NCBI RefSeq assembly: GCF_025813715.1
Contig: NZ_CP107532.1
Coordinates: forward strand, 3,736,001-3,800,000
Direction: 5' to 3'
DNA: 64,000 nt
Source of the DNA: Methylobacterium sp. FF17
GTDB taxonomy: Bacteria; Pseudomonadota; Alphaproteobacteria; Rhizobiales; Beijerinckiaceae
Made by a program: the position numbers and the translations under genes
In this document: piece by piece, positions 29,687-38,276 of the stretch
Numbering within the stretch: position 1 is the stretch's first letter
Layout of the letters: every line of letters begins with the position of its first letter
Notes under the pieces: generated by a model
Told to the model about the DNA's origin: nothing
Databases searched by the model: none
Seen by the model: only the letters and a program-made list of their open reading frames with translations

Positions 29687-29995
29687 ATGAGAAACACCTC
29701 CCGATCCGGCCTGATCAAGACCCTCGCCATCGCCCTGGCGCTCGTCGGCGCGATGATGTTCGGCACGCCCAAGGGTGCGCAGGCCGCGCCCGCGATCGTG
29801 TCCGCCGAAGTTGCGGGCCCGAGCGCCGGCCTCACCGAGGTGCAGTACGGGGGCTACCGGCGCCATTACGGCGGCCGGCGCTTCCATCACCACCATCGCG
29901 GACGGCATTTCGGCCATCACCATCGCCGCCATTTCGGCCACGGCTTCGGTCACCGTCACGGGCACCATTACGGCCACCGCCGCTTCCGCTACTGA
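29687..29995 (+). CDS. small secreted His-rich protein
   Basis: 102-residue protein. After AGGAG (29671-29675) the ATG begins a signal peptide (TLAIALALVGAMMFGTPKGAQA). The mature part ends in about 45 residues dominated by His, Arg, Gly and Tyr (FHHHHRGRHFGHHHRRHFGH and onwards), a composition seen in many Rhizobiales periplasmic peptides. The His clusters could bind Ni, Zn or Cu, but no family-level function is known. It lies between hrcA (divergent) and rph, with a 9-bp GC hairpin 12 bp after its stop codon. Confidence 0.75.
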   Translation: MRNTSRSGLIKTLAIALALVGAMMFGTPKGAQAAPAIVSAEVAGPSAGLTEVQYGGYRRHYGGRRFHHHHRGRHFGHHHRRHFGHGFGHRHGHHYGHRRFRY

Positions 29996-30006
29996 TCCGA
30001 TGGGAC

Positions 30007-30029
30007 GGGCCGCCCCTGCCGGGCGGCCC
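30007..30029 (+). terminator. GC stem-loop after the His-rich gene
   Basis: GGGCCGCCC (30007-30015), loop CTGCC, GGGCGGCCC (30021-30029). Perfect 9-bp stem just downstream of the His-rich peptide gene. There is no T-tract, so attenuation is possible. Confidence 0.5.
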
Positions 30030-30052
30030 ACACCTCGGGGCCGCTCGTGGCG

Positions 30053-30093
30053 TGCCGCCACGCTTGCCGTGACGTTTGCCGCCACGCTTGCCG
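30053..30093 (+). repeat. 17-bp direct repeat in rph leader
   Basis: TGCCGCCACGCTTGCCG occurs at 30053-30069 and again at 30077-30093, a 24-bp period, in the 155-bp leader ahead of rph. No function is apparent. Confidence 0.6.
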
Positions 30094-30150
30094 CGCGCGA
30101 CCCGGCCCCGTAAAGCCCGCTCCCGACCACGAAACGTCAAGGAGAGCGGC

Positions 30151-30879
30151 ATGCGGCCCTCGAAGCGCGCGAACGACGCCCTGCGCACCGTCACCCTGGA
30201 GCGTGCCGTCTCCCGTCACGCCGAGGGCTCCTGCCTCGTCAGCTTCGGGGACACCAAGGTCCTGTGCACGGCGACCCTGGAGGAGCGCGGACCCGGCTGG
30301 CTGCGCGGATCCGGCAAGGGCTGGGTCACCGCTGAGTATTCCATGCTGCCGCGCGCCACTCACGAGCGCACCCGGCGCGAGGTGAATTCGGGCAAGCCCT
30401 CCGGCCGCACCCAGGAGATCCAGCGCCTGATCGGCCGTTCCCTCCGGGCCGTGACGAACCTTCCCGCTCTCGGCGAGCGCCAGATCACCCTGGATTGCGA
30501 CGTGATCCAGGCCGATGGCGGCACCCGCACCGCCGCGATCACCGGTGCCTGGGTCGCCCTGCACGAGTGCTGCACCTGGATGCGGGGCCGCTCGATCATC
30601 TCCGTCGACCCCTTGCGCGACCACGTGGCGGCGATCTCCTGCGGGATCTACAAGGGCAAGCCGGTGCTCGACCTCGACTATGCCGAGGATTCCGGCGCCG
30701 AGACGGATGCCAACTTCGTCATCACCGGGTCCGGCGGCCTCGTCGAGGTCCAGGGCACGGCCGAGGGCAAGCCGTTCTCCGAGGACGAACTCCTCGAACT
30801 GCTGCGTCTCGCCAAGGGCGGCATCCAGCGCCTGGTCGAACTCCAGAAGCAGGCCGTGGCAAAGGATATTCCGGCATGA
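30151..30879 (+). CDS. rph: ribonuclease PH
   Basis: 242-residue RNase PH, a phosphorolytic 3'-5' exoribonuclease that trims tRNA 3' ends. Family motifs: [19 protein letters not shown] at the start, [52 protein letters not shown] and [18 protein letters not shown]. The phosphate-site Arg residues are present. The ATG at 30151 is preceded by AAGGAGAG. It overlaps rdgB by 4 bp (ATGA), and this order is conserved in Rhizobiales next to hrcA. Confidence 0.98.
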   Translation: MRPSKRANDALRTVTLERAVSRHAEGSCLVSFGDTKVLCTATLEERGPGWLRGSGKGWVTAEYSMLPRATHERTRREVNSGKPSGRTQEIQRLIGRSLRAVTNLPALGERQITLDCDVIQADGGTRTAAITGAWVALHECCTWMRGRSIISVDPLRDHVAAISCGIYKGKPVLDLDYAEDSGAETDANFVITGSGGLVEVQGTAEGKPFSEDELLELLRLAKGGIQRLVELQKQAVAKDIPA

Positions 30880-31508
30880 CCGAGCACCGCATCCTCACCG
30901 GCCGGGTCGTCATCGCGACCCACAATGCCGGCAAGCTCGTGGAGATGCGCGAACTGCTCGCGCCCTTCGGCGTCGAGGCGGTCTCGGCCGGGGAACTCGG
31001 CCTGCCGGAACCCGACGAGACCGGCACGATGTTCTCGGAGAACGCCGCGATCAAGGCGCTGGCCGCCGCGACGGCCTCCGGCCTGCCGGCCTTCGCGGAC
31101 GATTCGGGGCTCTGCGTCAACGCGCTCGACGGCGCGCCGGGTCTGTTTTCGGCGCGCTGGGCGGGACCGTCGAAGGACTTTGCCGGCGCCATGGCCCGCA
31201 TCGCCTCCGAACTCGACAAGCGCGGCGCCACCACGCGGCGGGCGCACTTCGTCTCGGCCCTGGTGATCGCCTGGCCGGACGGACACACCGAGACCTTCGA
31301 GGGCCGGGTCTTCGGCGACCTCGTGGCGCCCCGGGGAACCTCGGGCTTCGGCTACGATCCGATGTTCCTGCCCGACGGCCACGACCGCACCTTCGGCGAG
31401 ATCTCGTCGGAGGAGAAGCACGGGGTCGACTGGCAGACGGGCGAGGCCCTCTCCCACCGGGCCCGCGCCTTCGTCCTGCTCGCGCGAACCTGCCTGCGGC
31501 GGCCCTGA
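30876..31508 (+). CDS. rdgB: RdgB/HAM1 family non-canonical purine NTP pyrophosphatase
   Basis: 210-residue inosine/xanthosine triphosphatase that removes deaminated purine nucleotides (dITP, XTP) from the pool. Motifs: [20 protein letters not shown] at the N-terminus (substrate and metal site), [31 protein letters not shown] and [12 protein letters not shown]. The ATG overlaps the rph stop codon, so the pair is translationally coupled. hemW follows after 51 bp. Confidence 0.97.
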   Translation: MTEHRILTGRVVIATHNAGKLVEMRELLAPFGVEAVSAGELGLPEPDETGTMFSENAAIKALAAATASGLPAFADDSGLCVNALDGAPGLFSARWAGPSKDFAGAMARIASELDKRGATTRRAHFVSALVIAWPDGHTETFEGRVFGDLVAPRGTSGFGYDPMFLPDGHDRTFGEISSEEKHGVDWQTGEALSHRARAFVLLARTCLRRP

Positions 31509-31559
31509 CGCAGCCGGCGCGGGATTGCCAAACCGCGATCCCGCGCGCACATCCGCCCC

Positions 31560-32738
31560 ATGACCGAACCGACAGGCCCGGACCACCCCACCCGCGACGC
31601 GGGGTTCGGGGTCTATGTCCACTGGCCCTTCTGCGCTGCGAAGTGCCCCTATTGCGACTTCAACAGCCACGTGCGCCACGCGCCCGTGGACGAAGTGCGC
31701 TACCTCGCGGCCTTCCGGGCCGAGATCGCGCACATGGCGGCGCGCACGCCCGGCCGCACGGTGTCGAGCGTCTTCCTCGGCGGCGGCACCCCGTCGCTGA
31801 TGCGGCCCGCCACCGTGGCGGGCCTACTCGATGCGATCGGCGGCGCCTGGGGCATCGCGCCCGGCGTCGAGGTCACGCTCGAGGCCAACCCCACCAGCGT
31901 CGAGGCGGAGCGCTTCCGCGGCTACCGCGCCGCCGGGGTGAACCGCGTCTCCCTCGGCGTGCAGGCCATGGACGACGCCTCGCTCAAGCGCCTCGGGCGC
32001 CTGCACAGCGCCGCCGAGGCCATGGCGGCCGTGCGGGTCGCCGCCACCCATTTCGAGCGCTATTCCTTCGACCTGATCTATGCGCGCCCGGACCAGAGCC
32101 CGGCGGCGTGGCGGGCCGAACTGGCCAACGCCATCGCGCGGGCCGCCGAGCACCTCTCGCTCTACCAGCTCACCATCGAGCCCGGCACGCCGTTCTTCGG
32201 CCTCGCCGCCGCCGGCAAGCTCGTGCCGCCGGACGACGAGGCCGCGCGCATCCTCTACGACGTGACGCAGGAGGTCTGCGACCGGGCCGGGCTTCCGGCC
32301 TACGAGATCTCCAACCACGCCCGCCCGGGCGCGGAATCGCGCCACAACCTGCTCTACTGGCGCTACGGCGAATATGCCGGCATCGGCCCCGGCGCGCATG
32401 GGCGCCTCGTGACGGAGACGGGTCGGATCGGCACCGTGACCGAGCGGGCGCCCGAAGCCTGGCTGGCGCGGGTCGAGCGGGACGGCCACGGTATCGTCGA
32501 GACCGAGGCGCTGGCCGGATCCGACCAGGGCGACGAGTTCCTCATGATGGGCCTGCGCCTGCGCGAGGGGATCGATCCCGCCCGCTACGCCGCCCTGAAG
32601 GGGCGGACCCTGGACGAGGCCCGCATCGCGGACCTCGTCGGGGACGGCCTCGTCGCACGCCTCGACAGCGGTCGCATCGCCGTCACCCCGGCGGGCGCGC
32701 CGGTGCTCAACGCCGTCGTGGCGGCGCTCGCTGCCTGA
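31560..32738 (+). CDS. hemW: radical SAM heme chaperone HemW
   Basis: 392-residue radical SAM protein of the HemN-like/HemW type. The 4Fe-4S cluster loop CAAKCPYCDFNSHV (CxxxCxxC) is near residue 25. Next come LGGGTPSLM, VTLEANPTS and RVSLGVQAMDD, and the C-terminal HemN_C domain has QGDEFLMMGLRLREGID. HemW carries heme to target proteins and lacks coproporphyrinogen oxidase activity; the CDFNSH sequence separates it from true HemN. Typical length (380-400). It is the third gene of rph-rdgB-hemW and converges on the LpoA-like gene with an 18-bp gap. Confidence 0.95.
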   Translation: MTEPTGPDHPTRDAGFGVYVHWPFCAAKCPYCDFNSHVRHAPVDEVRYLAAFRAEIAHMAARTPGRTVSSVFLGGGTPSLMRPATVAGLLDAIGGAWGIAPGVEVTLEANPTSVEAERFRGYRAAGVNRVSLGVQAMDDASLKRLGRLHSAAEAMAAVRVAATHFERYSFDLIYARPDQSPAAWRAELANAIARAAEHLSLYQLTIEPGTPFFGLAAAGKLVPPDDEAARILYDVTQEVCDRAGLPAYEISNHARPGAESRHNLLYWRYGEYAGIGPGAHGRLVTETGRIGTVTERAPEAWLARVERDGHGIVETEALAGSDQGDEFLMMGLRLREGIDPARYAALKGRTLDEARIADLVGDGLVARLDSGRIAVTPAGAPVLNAVVAALAA

Positions 32739-32756
32739 TCAGGACTCTCCGCCCGA

Positions 32757-33989
32757 TCAGGTGCCCGAGGGCCCCAGCGTGCGCGGGGCCGGGCTGACCA
32801 CGGCCGGGGCGCCGCTGCGGATCTCGAACACCGCCAGGGCACGGTCGCTCGGTCCGTCCGGCCGGAACCGGAAGGTCCCGTCGATGCCGGAGAACCCGGA
32901 CGGGTTGGTGAGGGTGACATCGGCGAAGCGCTGGGAGCCGTACTGGCGGGACAGGGCCGCCATGAGCGAGACGGCATCGTAGGCGAGCGTCGCCACGCGG
33001 GGCGGGGCCGTGCCGAAGCGGGCCTGGTAGCGTTGGGCGAAGCCGGTGAAGCCGGCGGTCTCCGGGGCCGCGAACCAGCCGCCCTGAAGGGCCGGCAGGG
33101 CGAAGACGCGCGGGTCGTTCCAGAGTGCGGTCCCGACCGGCCGGACCCGTGTGGGCGAGAACCCGGCCCTGGTGAGTGCCGCCGCGACCGTCCCGAGGCC
33201 GTCCGGCGTCTCGGGCAGGAACAGCGCGTCGGCCTGCGCCCCCGGCCCGGTGATCAGCCCGGCGACCCGGCCGATGGCGGGGGCGGGGTTGCCGGCCGGA
33301 TAGCGCTCGACGGCCACGAGGCGCGCGCCCTTGCGGGCGACCGCCTCGCGGAACTGCGCCTCCACCGCGTTGCCGTAGCTCGTCTCGGGGATCAGCGCGG
33401 CGAAGGACTTGCGTCCGCCCGCCACAGCCTCGTCCACGACACGGTCGACCTCGGACTGGGGCAGGAAACTGAGGAGGTAGCTGCCCTTGGCGGCCACCCC
33501 CGCATCGGTGGAGAAGGCGATCAGCGGCTTGCCGGCGGCCCGGGTCACCGTCGATGCGGCCTGGACGTTGGCGGCGAAGAGCGGACCGAGCACGAGCTCG
33601 GCCCCATCCGCGAGCACCGCCTGGGTCGCCTCGCGGGCCCCGTCCGGCGAGCCCCGGTCGTCCCGAACCAGGATCTGCAGGTCCGGCTTCTGGAAATCCT
33701 CGATCGCGAGTTCGGCGGCGTTGCGCAGGGCCGTCCCCACGGCCGCGCCCGGACCGGAGAGGGGCACCACCAGCGCGACCTTGACCGTCCCGGAACCGAT
33801 CCGCCCGGCTGGAGTCGCGACCCCTTCGGGTGCCGCGCCCTCCGCCATCGGGGCCGGGGCACGCCGGTCGACGCGTGGCCCCCCGTCGGGGCCGCCGACG
33901 CAGGCGCCGAGGGACGCGGCCAGCAGCACGCCCGGCAGCAGGGCGGCCATGCGCGCGGAAGCGGATCTCAACCTGTTCACGCGCCTCAT
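32757..33989 (-). CDS. LpoA-like penicillin-binding protein activator lipoprotein
   Basis: 410-residue lipoprotein with a periplasmic-binding-protein type I fold. The ATG at 33989 starts a signal sequence with lipobox ASLGAC near residue 30. The body has VKVALVVPLSGPGAAVG, LVLGPLFAANVQAAS, IPETSYGNAVEAQFREAV and TLAYDAVSLMAALSR. It resembles the C-terminal domain of E. coli LpoA/YraM, which activates PBP1A, and is also annotated as an amino-acid ABC binding protein. It is divergent from rsmI-yraN; in E. coli lpoA (yraM), rsmI (yraL) and yraN are also neighbours, which supports the LpoA reading. Confidence 0.8.
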   Translation of the reverse strand: MRRVNRLRSASARMAALLPGVLLAASLGACVGGPDGGPRVDRRAPAPMAEGAAPEGVATPAGRIGSGTVKVALVVPLSGPGAAVGTALRNAAELAIEDFQKPDLQILVRDDRGSPDGAREATQAVLADGAELVLGPLFAANVQAASTVTRAAGKPLIAFSTDAGVAAKGSYLLSFLPQSEVDRVVDEAVAGGRKSFAALIPETSYGNAVEAQFREAVARKGARLVAVERYPAGNPAPAIGRVAGLITGPGAQADALFLPETPDGLGTVAAALTRAGFSPTRVRPVGTALWNDPRVFALPALQGGWFAAPETAGFTGFAQRYQARFGTAPPRVATLAYDAVSLMAALSRQYGSQRFADVTLTNPSGFSGIDGTFRFRPDGPSDRALAVFEIRSGAPAVVSPAPRTLGPSGT

Positions 33990-34109
33990 CGGAGGTTCCC
34001 CTGTCGCCGGCCGACGAAGCGACGCTTGCAGCCTCGGACACAAAAGTAAATGTGATCCGACCCATGCGACGGATTCCGCAGGGCGGGCCGATCGTGGCAA
34101 GGTCCGGCC

Positions 34110-35069
34110 ATGACGCAGAATAACGACACCCGCGCCCGGCGCCGCCGGGACACGGCGGATGCGGCGGCCAAGCCGCCCTCGACCTTCACCGCTTTCGGCC
34201 TCGCGGCCGAGGCGGAGGCCATCGATCCGGGCCTGCACGTGGTGGCGACGCCGATCGGCAACCTGAAGGACGTCTCGTTCCGGGCGCTGGCGACGCTGGC
34301 CGCCGCCGACGCGGTCCTGGCCGAGGACACCCGCGTCACCCGCACCCTGCTGATGCATTACGGCATCACCACGCCGCTGGTGGCCTATCACGAGCACTCG
34401 AACGCGGCGGTGCGCGAGCGGATGGTCGCCCGCATGCAGGCCGGGGAAGCCCTGGCCCTAGTCTCCGATGCGGGTACGCCGCTCGTCTCGGACCCGGGCT
34501 TCAAGCTGGTCCAGGCCGCGATCGAGGCCGGCCTGAACGTGACCCCGATCCCGGGCCCATCGGCCGTGATGACCGCCATCGTTGCGGCAGGGCTTCCCAC
34601 CGACCGGTTCTTCTTCGAGGGCTTCCTGCCGGCGAAATCGGGCGCGCGCCGCACGCGCCTCGAGACCCTCGGCCGGATCCCCGGCACCCTGGTCCTGTTC
34701 GAATCACCCCACCGCCTGCCCGAGATGCTGGTCGACGCCGCCGAAGTGCTGGGCCAGGCCCGCCCGGCCGCGGTGGCCCGGGAACTCACCAAGCTCTTCG
34801 AGACGATCCGGCGCGGCACCCTCGGCACCCTGGCGGCGACCTTCGCGGAGGAGGGGGCCCCGAAGGGCGAGGTCGTGGTGATCATCGGCACGCATGATGA
34901 TGCACCGGACGAGGCCGAGACCGATGCGGGCATCGACGCCGCCCTCGTGTCCGCGCTGGCCCGGCACTCGATCAAGGACGCGGCCACCCTCGTGGCCGAG
35001 GAGACCGGCCAGCCCCGCCGCGTCGTCTATGCCCGCGCCCTCGCGCTCGCCCGCACCAAAGATGCGTGA
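34110..35069 (+). CDS. rsmI: 16S rRNA (cytidine(1402)-2'-O)-methyltransferase
   Basis: 319-residue RsmI of the tetrapyrrole-methylase (SAM-dependent) fold, which 2'-O-methylates C1402 of 16S rRNA. Motifs: [56 protein letters not shown] and [20 protein letters not shown], then [13 protein letters not shown]. The N-terminal 45 residues are an Arg/Ala-rich extension. It overlaps yraN by 8 bp. Confidence 0.97.
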   Translation: MTQNNDTRARRRRDTADAAAKPPSTFTAFGLAAEAEAIDPGLHVVATPIGNLKDVSFRALATLAAADAVLAEDTRVTRTLLMHYGITTPLVAYHEHSNAAVRERMVARMQAGEALALVSDAGTPLVSDPGFKLVQAAIEAGLNVTPIPGPSAVMTAIVAAGLPTDRFFFEGFLPAKSGARRTRLETLGRIPGTLVLFESPHRLPEMLVDAAEVLGQARPAAVARELTKLFETIRRGTLGTLAATFAEEGAPKGEVVVIIGTHDDAPDEAETDAGIDAALVSALARHSIKDAATLVAEETGQPRRVVYARALALARTKDA

Positions 35070-35439
35070 GCGCGAGGCCGGCGCGCATCGGCGGCTCACG
35101 GAATCGCGCGGCCGCGCCGCCGAAACCCTGGCCCTGATGTTCCTGATGCTGAAGGGTTATTTGCCGCTCGGCACGCGCTTCCGAGCCGCCGGCGGTGAGA
35201 TCGACCTCATCGTCCGGCGCGGACGCACCGTCGTCTTCGTGGAGGTCAAGGCACGCGGCACGCTGGAGGCCGCGCAGGGCGCCATCGATGCGCGCAAAAT
35301 CGGGCGCTTCTCGCGGGCGGCCCGGGCCTGGATCAGCCGTCACCCGGATTGCGGCGCGGCCACGTTCCGGGCCGACGCCGTGTTCGTCTCACCGCGCACC
35401 TGGCCCCGCCACGTGCCCGACGCCTTCCCGATCGGGTGA
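35062..35439 (+). CDS. YraN family (UPF0102) endonuclease-like protein
   Basis: 125-residue UPF0102 protein with a PD-(D/E)XK nuclease-like core. The motif [20 protein letters not shown] carries the E, D and ExK residues of that fold. Related proteins have been linked to Holliday-junction or DNA processing, but function in vivo is not settled. The ATG at 35062 lies inside the end of rsmI (8-bp overlap), giving coupled translation; this pair is conserved widely. Confidence 0.92.
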   Translation: MREREAGAHRRLTESRGRAAETLALMFLMLKGYLPLGTRFRAAGGEIDLIVRRGRTVVFVEVKARGTLEAAQGAIDARKIGRFSRAARAWISRHPDCGAATFRADAVFVSPRTWPRHVPDAFPIG

Positions 35440-35441
35440 GT

Positions 35442-35831
35442 TCAGGCCCGCGCGGCGGCGACCGCTGCGATCAGCGTGCGCTTCAAGTCGGCCTGGCTGA
35501 AGGGCTTCTGCACGACGGGACGATCCCGGAAGGGCTCGCGAATGCCGGCACCGCCGTAACCCGTGGAGAAGACGATGGGGAGATCGCGCTTCACGATCGC
35601 TTCGGCGACCGGATAGATCGGCTCGCCGGCCACGTTGACGTCGAGGATCGCCACCTCGAAACTCTCGCTCTCGGCCATCTCGAGGGCCGTCGACAGGCGC
35701 GCGGCGGGACCGACCACCGTGCAGCCGAAATCGAGCAGCATGTCTTCGAGAAGCATCGAGATCGCGGCCTCGTCCTCGACGACAAGTACGCGCGCCCCAT
35801 TCAGAAGGTCGTCGTCCACTTGAGCACTCAC
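35442..35831 (-). CDS. orphan single-domain response regulator
   Basis: 129-residue receiver-only protein. It shows ARVLVVEDEAAISMLLEDML, VAILDVNVAGE with the phospho-Asp, IVFSTGYG and VVQKPFSQADLKRTL with the conserved Lys. The GTG at 35831 is favoured because the receiver begins soon after it and AAGGGAAG precedes; a GTG at 35906 would add 25 residues. Phospho-acceptors of this type in Rhizobiales usually act as shuttles or phosphate sinks. It ends 2 bp from yraN (convergent). No kinase gene is adjacent. Confidence 0.85.
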   Translation of the reverse strand: MSAQVDDDLLNGARVLVVEDEAAISMLLEDMLLDFGCTVVGPAARLSTALEMAESESFEVAILDVNVAGEPIYPVAEAIVKRDLPIVFSTGYGGAGIREPFRDRPVVQKPFSQADLKRTLIAAVAAARA

Positions 35832-35917
35832 GCCGGGGCTTCTTCCCTTCGATCCGTTCGGAAATCCGGAATGCCCTCCAGGAAGGCACTGCGCGGCTTC
35901 GCTCACAACCTCTGCGA

Positions 35918-36112
35918 TCAGCGCTCCACGTCGATGACGATGGGCGGCTTGAGCGGCACAGCGAGGCGATTGCCTACCTCGGCAGGCAACGAGCCGTCGC
36001 CCGTTCCGCCGAGCGTGTCAAGCGCCCATACCCCGTCAAACGCTGTCGGCGAAGGTGCAATGTTACGGGCTGATACATTTCCCGTGGTTTCCAGCCATGC
36101 ATAGGGCTGCAT
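35918..36112 (-). CDS. possible small protein, unrecognised
   Basis: 64-codon open frame in the otherwise empty 35832-36150 gap. The product (starting MQPYAWLETTGNVSARNIAP) has no signal peptide and no family I know. Codons are less GC-rich at the third position than in neighbouring genes, and no good ribosome site precedes it. It could be a young or decaying gene, or non-coding. Confidence 0.25.
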   Translation of the reverse strand: MQPYAWLETTGNVSARNIAPSPTAFDGVWALDTLGGTGDGSLPAEVGNRLAVPLKPPIVIDVER

Positions 36113-36150
36113 CCAGTCACCAAATACAACCTATGTTAAGATGGACGCGG

Positions 36151-37095
36151 ATGGGTTGGCAGCCGACGCGGCGATCTGCCCTCCACGGTGCCCCGTTCCT
36201 CCTGTTGGGTGCCGTACGCGCGGCAAGGGCGGAACCCCGCTTCACCGCAGCCTCCAACACCTTCGTCGTAGCCTCGAAGAGCGACACCGAAGGCGCGCTC
36301 ACGGGCGCGATGATCGCGCACGTCCTGGAACGCCTCGGGCTACCGGTAGACCGCAGGCTCGGCCTCGGCCCGACCCTGATCGTGCGCTCGAGCCTCCTCT
36401 CGGGCGAGGTGACGGTCTATCCCGAATACACCGGCAACGGCGCCTTCTTCACCGGCACCGAGACCGACCCGGTCTGGAAATCGCCGCAAGGCGCCTACGA
36501 GACGATCCGCCGGCGCGATGCCGAGAACGGCCTCGTCTGGCTCGACCGGGCTCCTGCCAACAACACCTGGCTGATCGCCGTCAACGGGGCGCTGGCGCGG
36601 CGCGAGGGGCTCGCGACCATGCACGACTTCGCCGGCGCGGTGCGCCGCGGCCTCATCCGCCTTGCCGCATCCACCGAGTTCGTGGAAAGCCCCGCCGCCT
36701 TGCCCGCTTTCGAGAAAGCCTACGGCTTCAACCTGCCGTTCGACCGGATCATCAGCCTGCCGGGCGGTGATACGGCGGTGACCGCGCGGGCGGCGGCGCA
36801 GGGGATCAGCGAGGTCAATGCCGGAATGGTCTACGGAACGGATGGCGCCTTGTCGGCCCTCGACCTCACCGTGATGAGCGATCCGCTGGACGCACAGATC
36901 GTCTACGAAGTCGCGCCCGTCATCCGCGCCGAGGCGCTCGGCCGGCATCCGGAGATCGCGCCGGCTCTCGCGCGGGTCTTCGGTAGCCTCGACGCGCCGA
37001 CCCTGCGCCGCCTGAACGCCCGGATCGCCGTCGAGGGCGAGGTCGCCGAAGCGGTGGCGGCCCGCTACCTGTCCGAGACCGGGCTTCTACCGTGA
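36151..37095 (+). CDS. osmoprotectant ABC transporter substrate-binding protein (OsmF/YehZ-like)
   Basis: 314-residue periplasmic binding protein of the OpuAC/ProX class for glycine betaine, choline or related compounds. It begins with a twin-arginine-like signal (PTRRSALHGAPFLLLGAVRA, ending ARAEP). The binding domain reads NTFVVASKSDTEGALTGAMI, VTVYPEYTGNGAFF, NAGMVYGTDGALSALDL and VYEVAPVIRAEAL; the TGNGAFF type is typical of YehZ/OsmF rather than classical ProX. The N-terminus is uncertain (ATG at 36133 is possible). It overlaps the first permease gene by 4 bp (GTGA). No ATPase gene accompanies it. Confidence 0.9.
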   Translation: MGWQPTRRSALHGAPFLLLGAVRAARAEPRFTAASNTFVVASKSDTEGALTGAMIAHVLERLGLPVDRRLGLGPTLIVRSSLLSGEVTVYPEYTGNGAFFTGTETDPVWKSPQGAYETIRRRDAENGLVWLDRAPANNTWLIAVNGALARREGLATMHDFAGAVRRGLIRLAASTEFVESPAALPAFEKAYGFNLPFDRIISLPGGDTAVTARAAAQGISEVNAGMVYGTDGALSALDLTVMSDPLDAQIVYEVAPVIRAEALGRHPEIAPALARVFGSLDAPTLRRLNARIAVEGEVAEAVAARYLSETGLLP

Positions 37096-38276
37096 CGGCC
37101 GGGCCACCATCCCCTCGGGCGGCGAGCAGTCGCGGCCTCGCACCGTATGGAATCGCCCTGACTTGGCTCTGCGTCGCTGCGTTCGGCCTTCTGGGGCTGC
37201 CGCTGCTCACCGTCGCAGAGAACCGCCTCGCCCTCGGGCGCCCGGTCCCGGGTCTCGATCTGCTCGGCGGCGCCGGGGCCCTCGGCATCGCGGCGGGGGT
37301 TCTCGGCGTCGTCTGGCTGGTTCAAAGGTCAGGGCCCCGGCCGGCGCGCTTCGCGGTGGCTGCCTTCGTCCTCGCCTTGCTGCTCTTCGCCGAGACCCTC
37401 GGCCACGGCGCGGCCCGGAGCCTCGCCGGGCTCGCCCCGGCGGCGCGGGCAAGCCTCGGCGGCGGAAGCTGGCTCACCCTGGCCCTCCTCGCCGGAGCGC
37501 TCGGATCCGCGATCCGGCGCAGCCGCGTCCCGGGACTCGGGCTCGCGACCGGCCTCTGCGTCATCCTCGCGTTCACCGTCATGGCTCGGGCCGGGCGGTT
37601 CGATGCCCTCTCCCTCGTGGTCGAGTACGACGCACGGCGCGAGACCGTGAACGCGGCGCTGCGCGAGCACCTCGTCCTGTCCGCTGCGGCCCTCGTGCTC
37701 GCCGTGGCGGTTGCGGGGCTCCTCACGCTCTGGCGGCGCGGTCAGGGCCTCGTCGCGGCGCTGCTCGGCGGCATCCAGGTGGTGCCCGCGGTGGCGCTGC
37801 TCGGCGGGCTGGTCGCGGTGACGGCAGGTCTCTTGAGGGCGCTGCCCAGCCTGCGCGATCTCGGCCTGTCCGCCCTGGGCGCGACCCCGGCGGTGGTCGC
37901 CGTCGCCGCCTACTTGCTCCTGCCGCTCTGGCGCGGGCTCGCCCTGGCCCTGCGCGCACCCGACGCCGCGACCCTCGAGGCCGCCGGGGCCCTCGGCCTC
38001 ACCCGCGTGCAGACGCTGATCGGCGTGCGCCTGCCCCTCGGGGCCCCGATCCTCGTCGGGGCGCTCCGCGTCGCCGCCGTGCAGAGTATCGGGCTCGCCA
38101 CCCTCGGTGCCCTGGTGGGAGCCGGCGGCCTCGGCCGCATCGTCTTCGACGGCATGGCGCAGTTCGCCCCCGACCTGATCCTCCTCGGAGCGATCCCCGT
38201 CGTGGCGCTCTCGCTGGGCGCGGAAGCGGGTCTGAGTCGGCTCGAAACTGCCGTCCGCGGGCGGTGGCACGCATGA
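37092..38276 (+). CDS. osmoprotectant ABC transporter permease (YehY-like)
   Basis: 394-residue inner-membrane permease. The first about 165 residues contain several hydrophobic segments not needed for the permease fold. The second half holds the BPD_transp_1 core with the coupling loop EAAGALGLTRVQTLIGVRLP around residue 300, followed by LGALVGAGGLGRIVFDGMAQ. Size and two-part layout match E. coli YehY (385 aa). It starts at a GTG overlapping the binding-protein stop codon and overlaps the second permease gene by 4 bp. Confidence 0.9.
   Translation: MTAGPPSPRAASSRGLAPYGIALTWLCVAAFGLLGLPLLTVAENRLALGRPVPGLDLLGGAGALGIAAGVLGVVWLVQRSGPRPARFAVAAFVLALLLFAETLGHGAARSLAGLAPAARASLGGGSWLTLALLAGALGSAIRRSRVPGLGLATGLCVILAFTVMARAGRFDALSLVVEYDARRETVNAALREHLVLSAAALVLAVAVAGLLTLWRRGQGLVAALLGGIQVVPAVALLGGLVAVTAGLLRALPSLRDLGLSALGATPAVVAVAAYLLLPLWRGLALALRAPDAATLEAAGALGLTRVQTLIGVRLPLGAPILVGALRVAAVQSIGLATLGALVGAGGLGRIVFDGMAQFAPDLILLGAIPVVALSLGAEAGLSRLETAVRGRWHA

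Noticed and set aside
30053..30093. Attachment site or regulatory repeat in the rph leader
   Set aside because: Only two copies of a 17-bp repeat without a known partner; kept only as a repeat.
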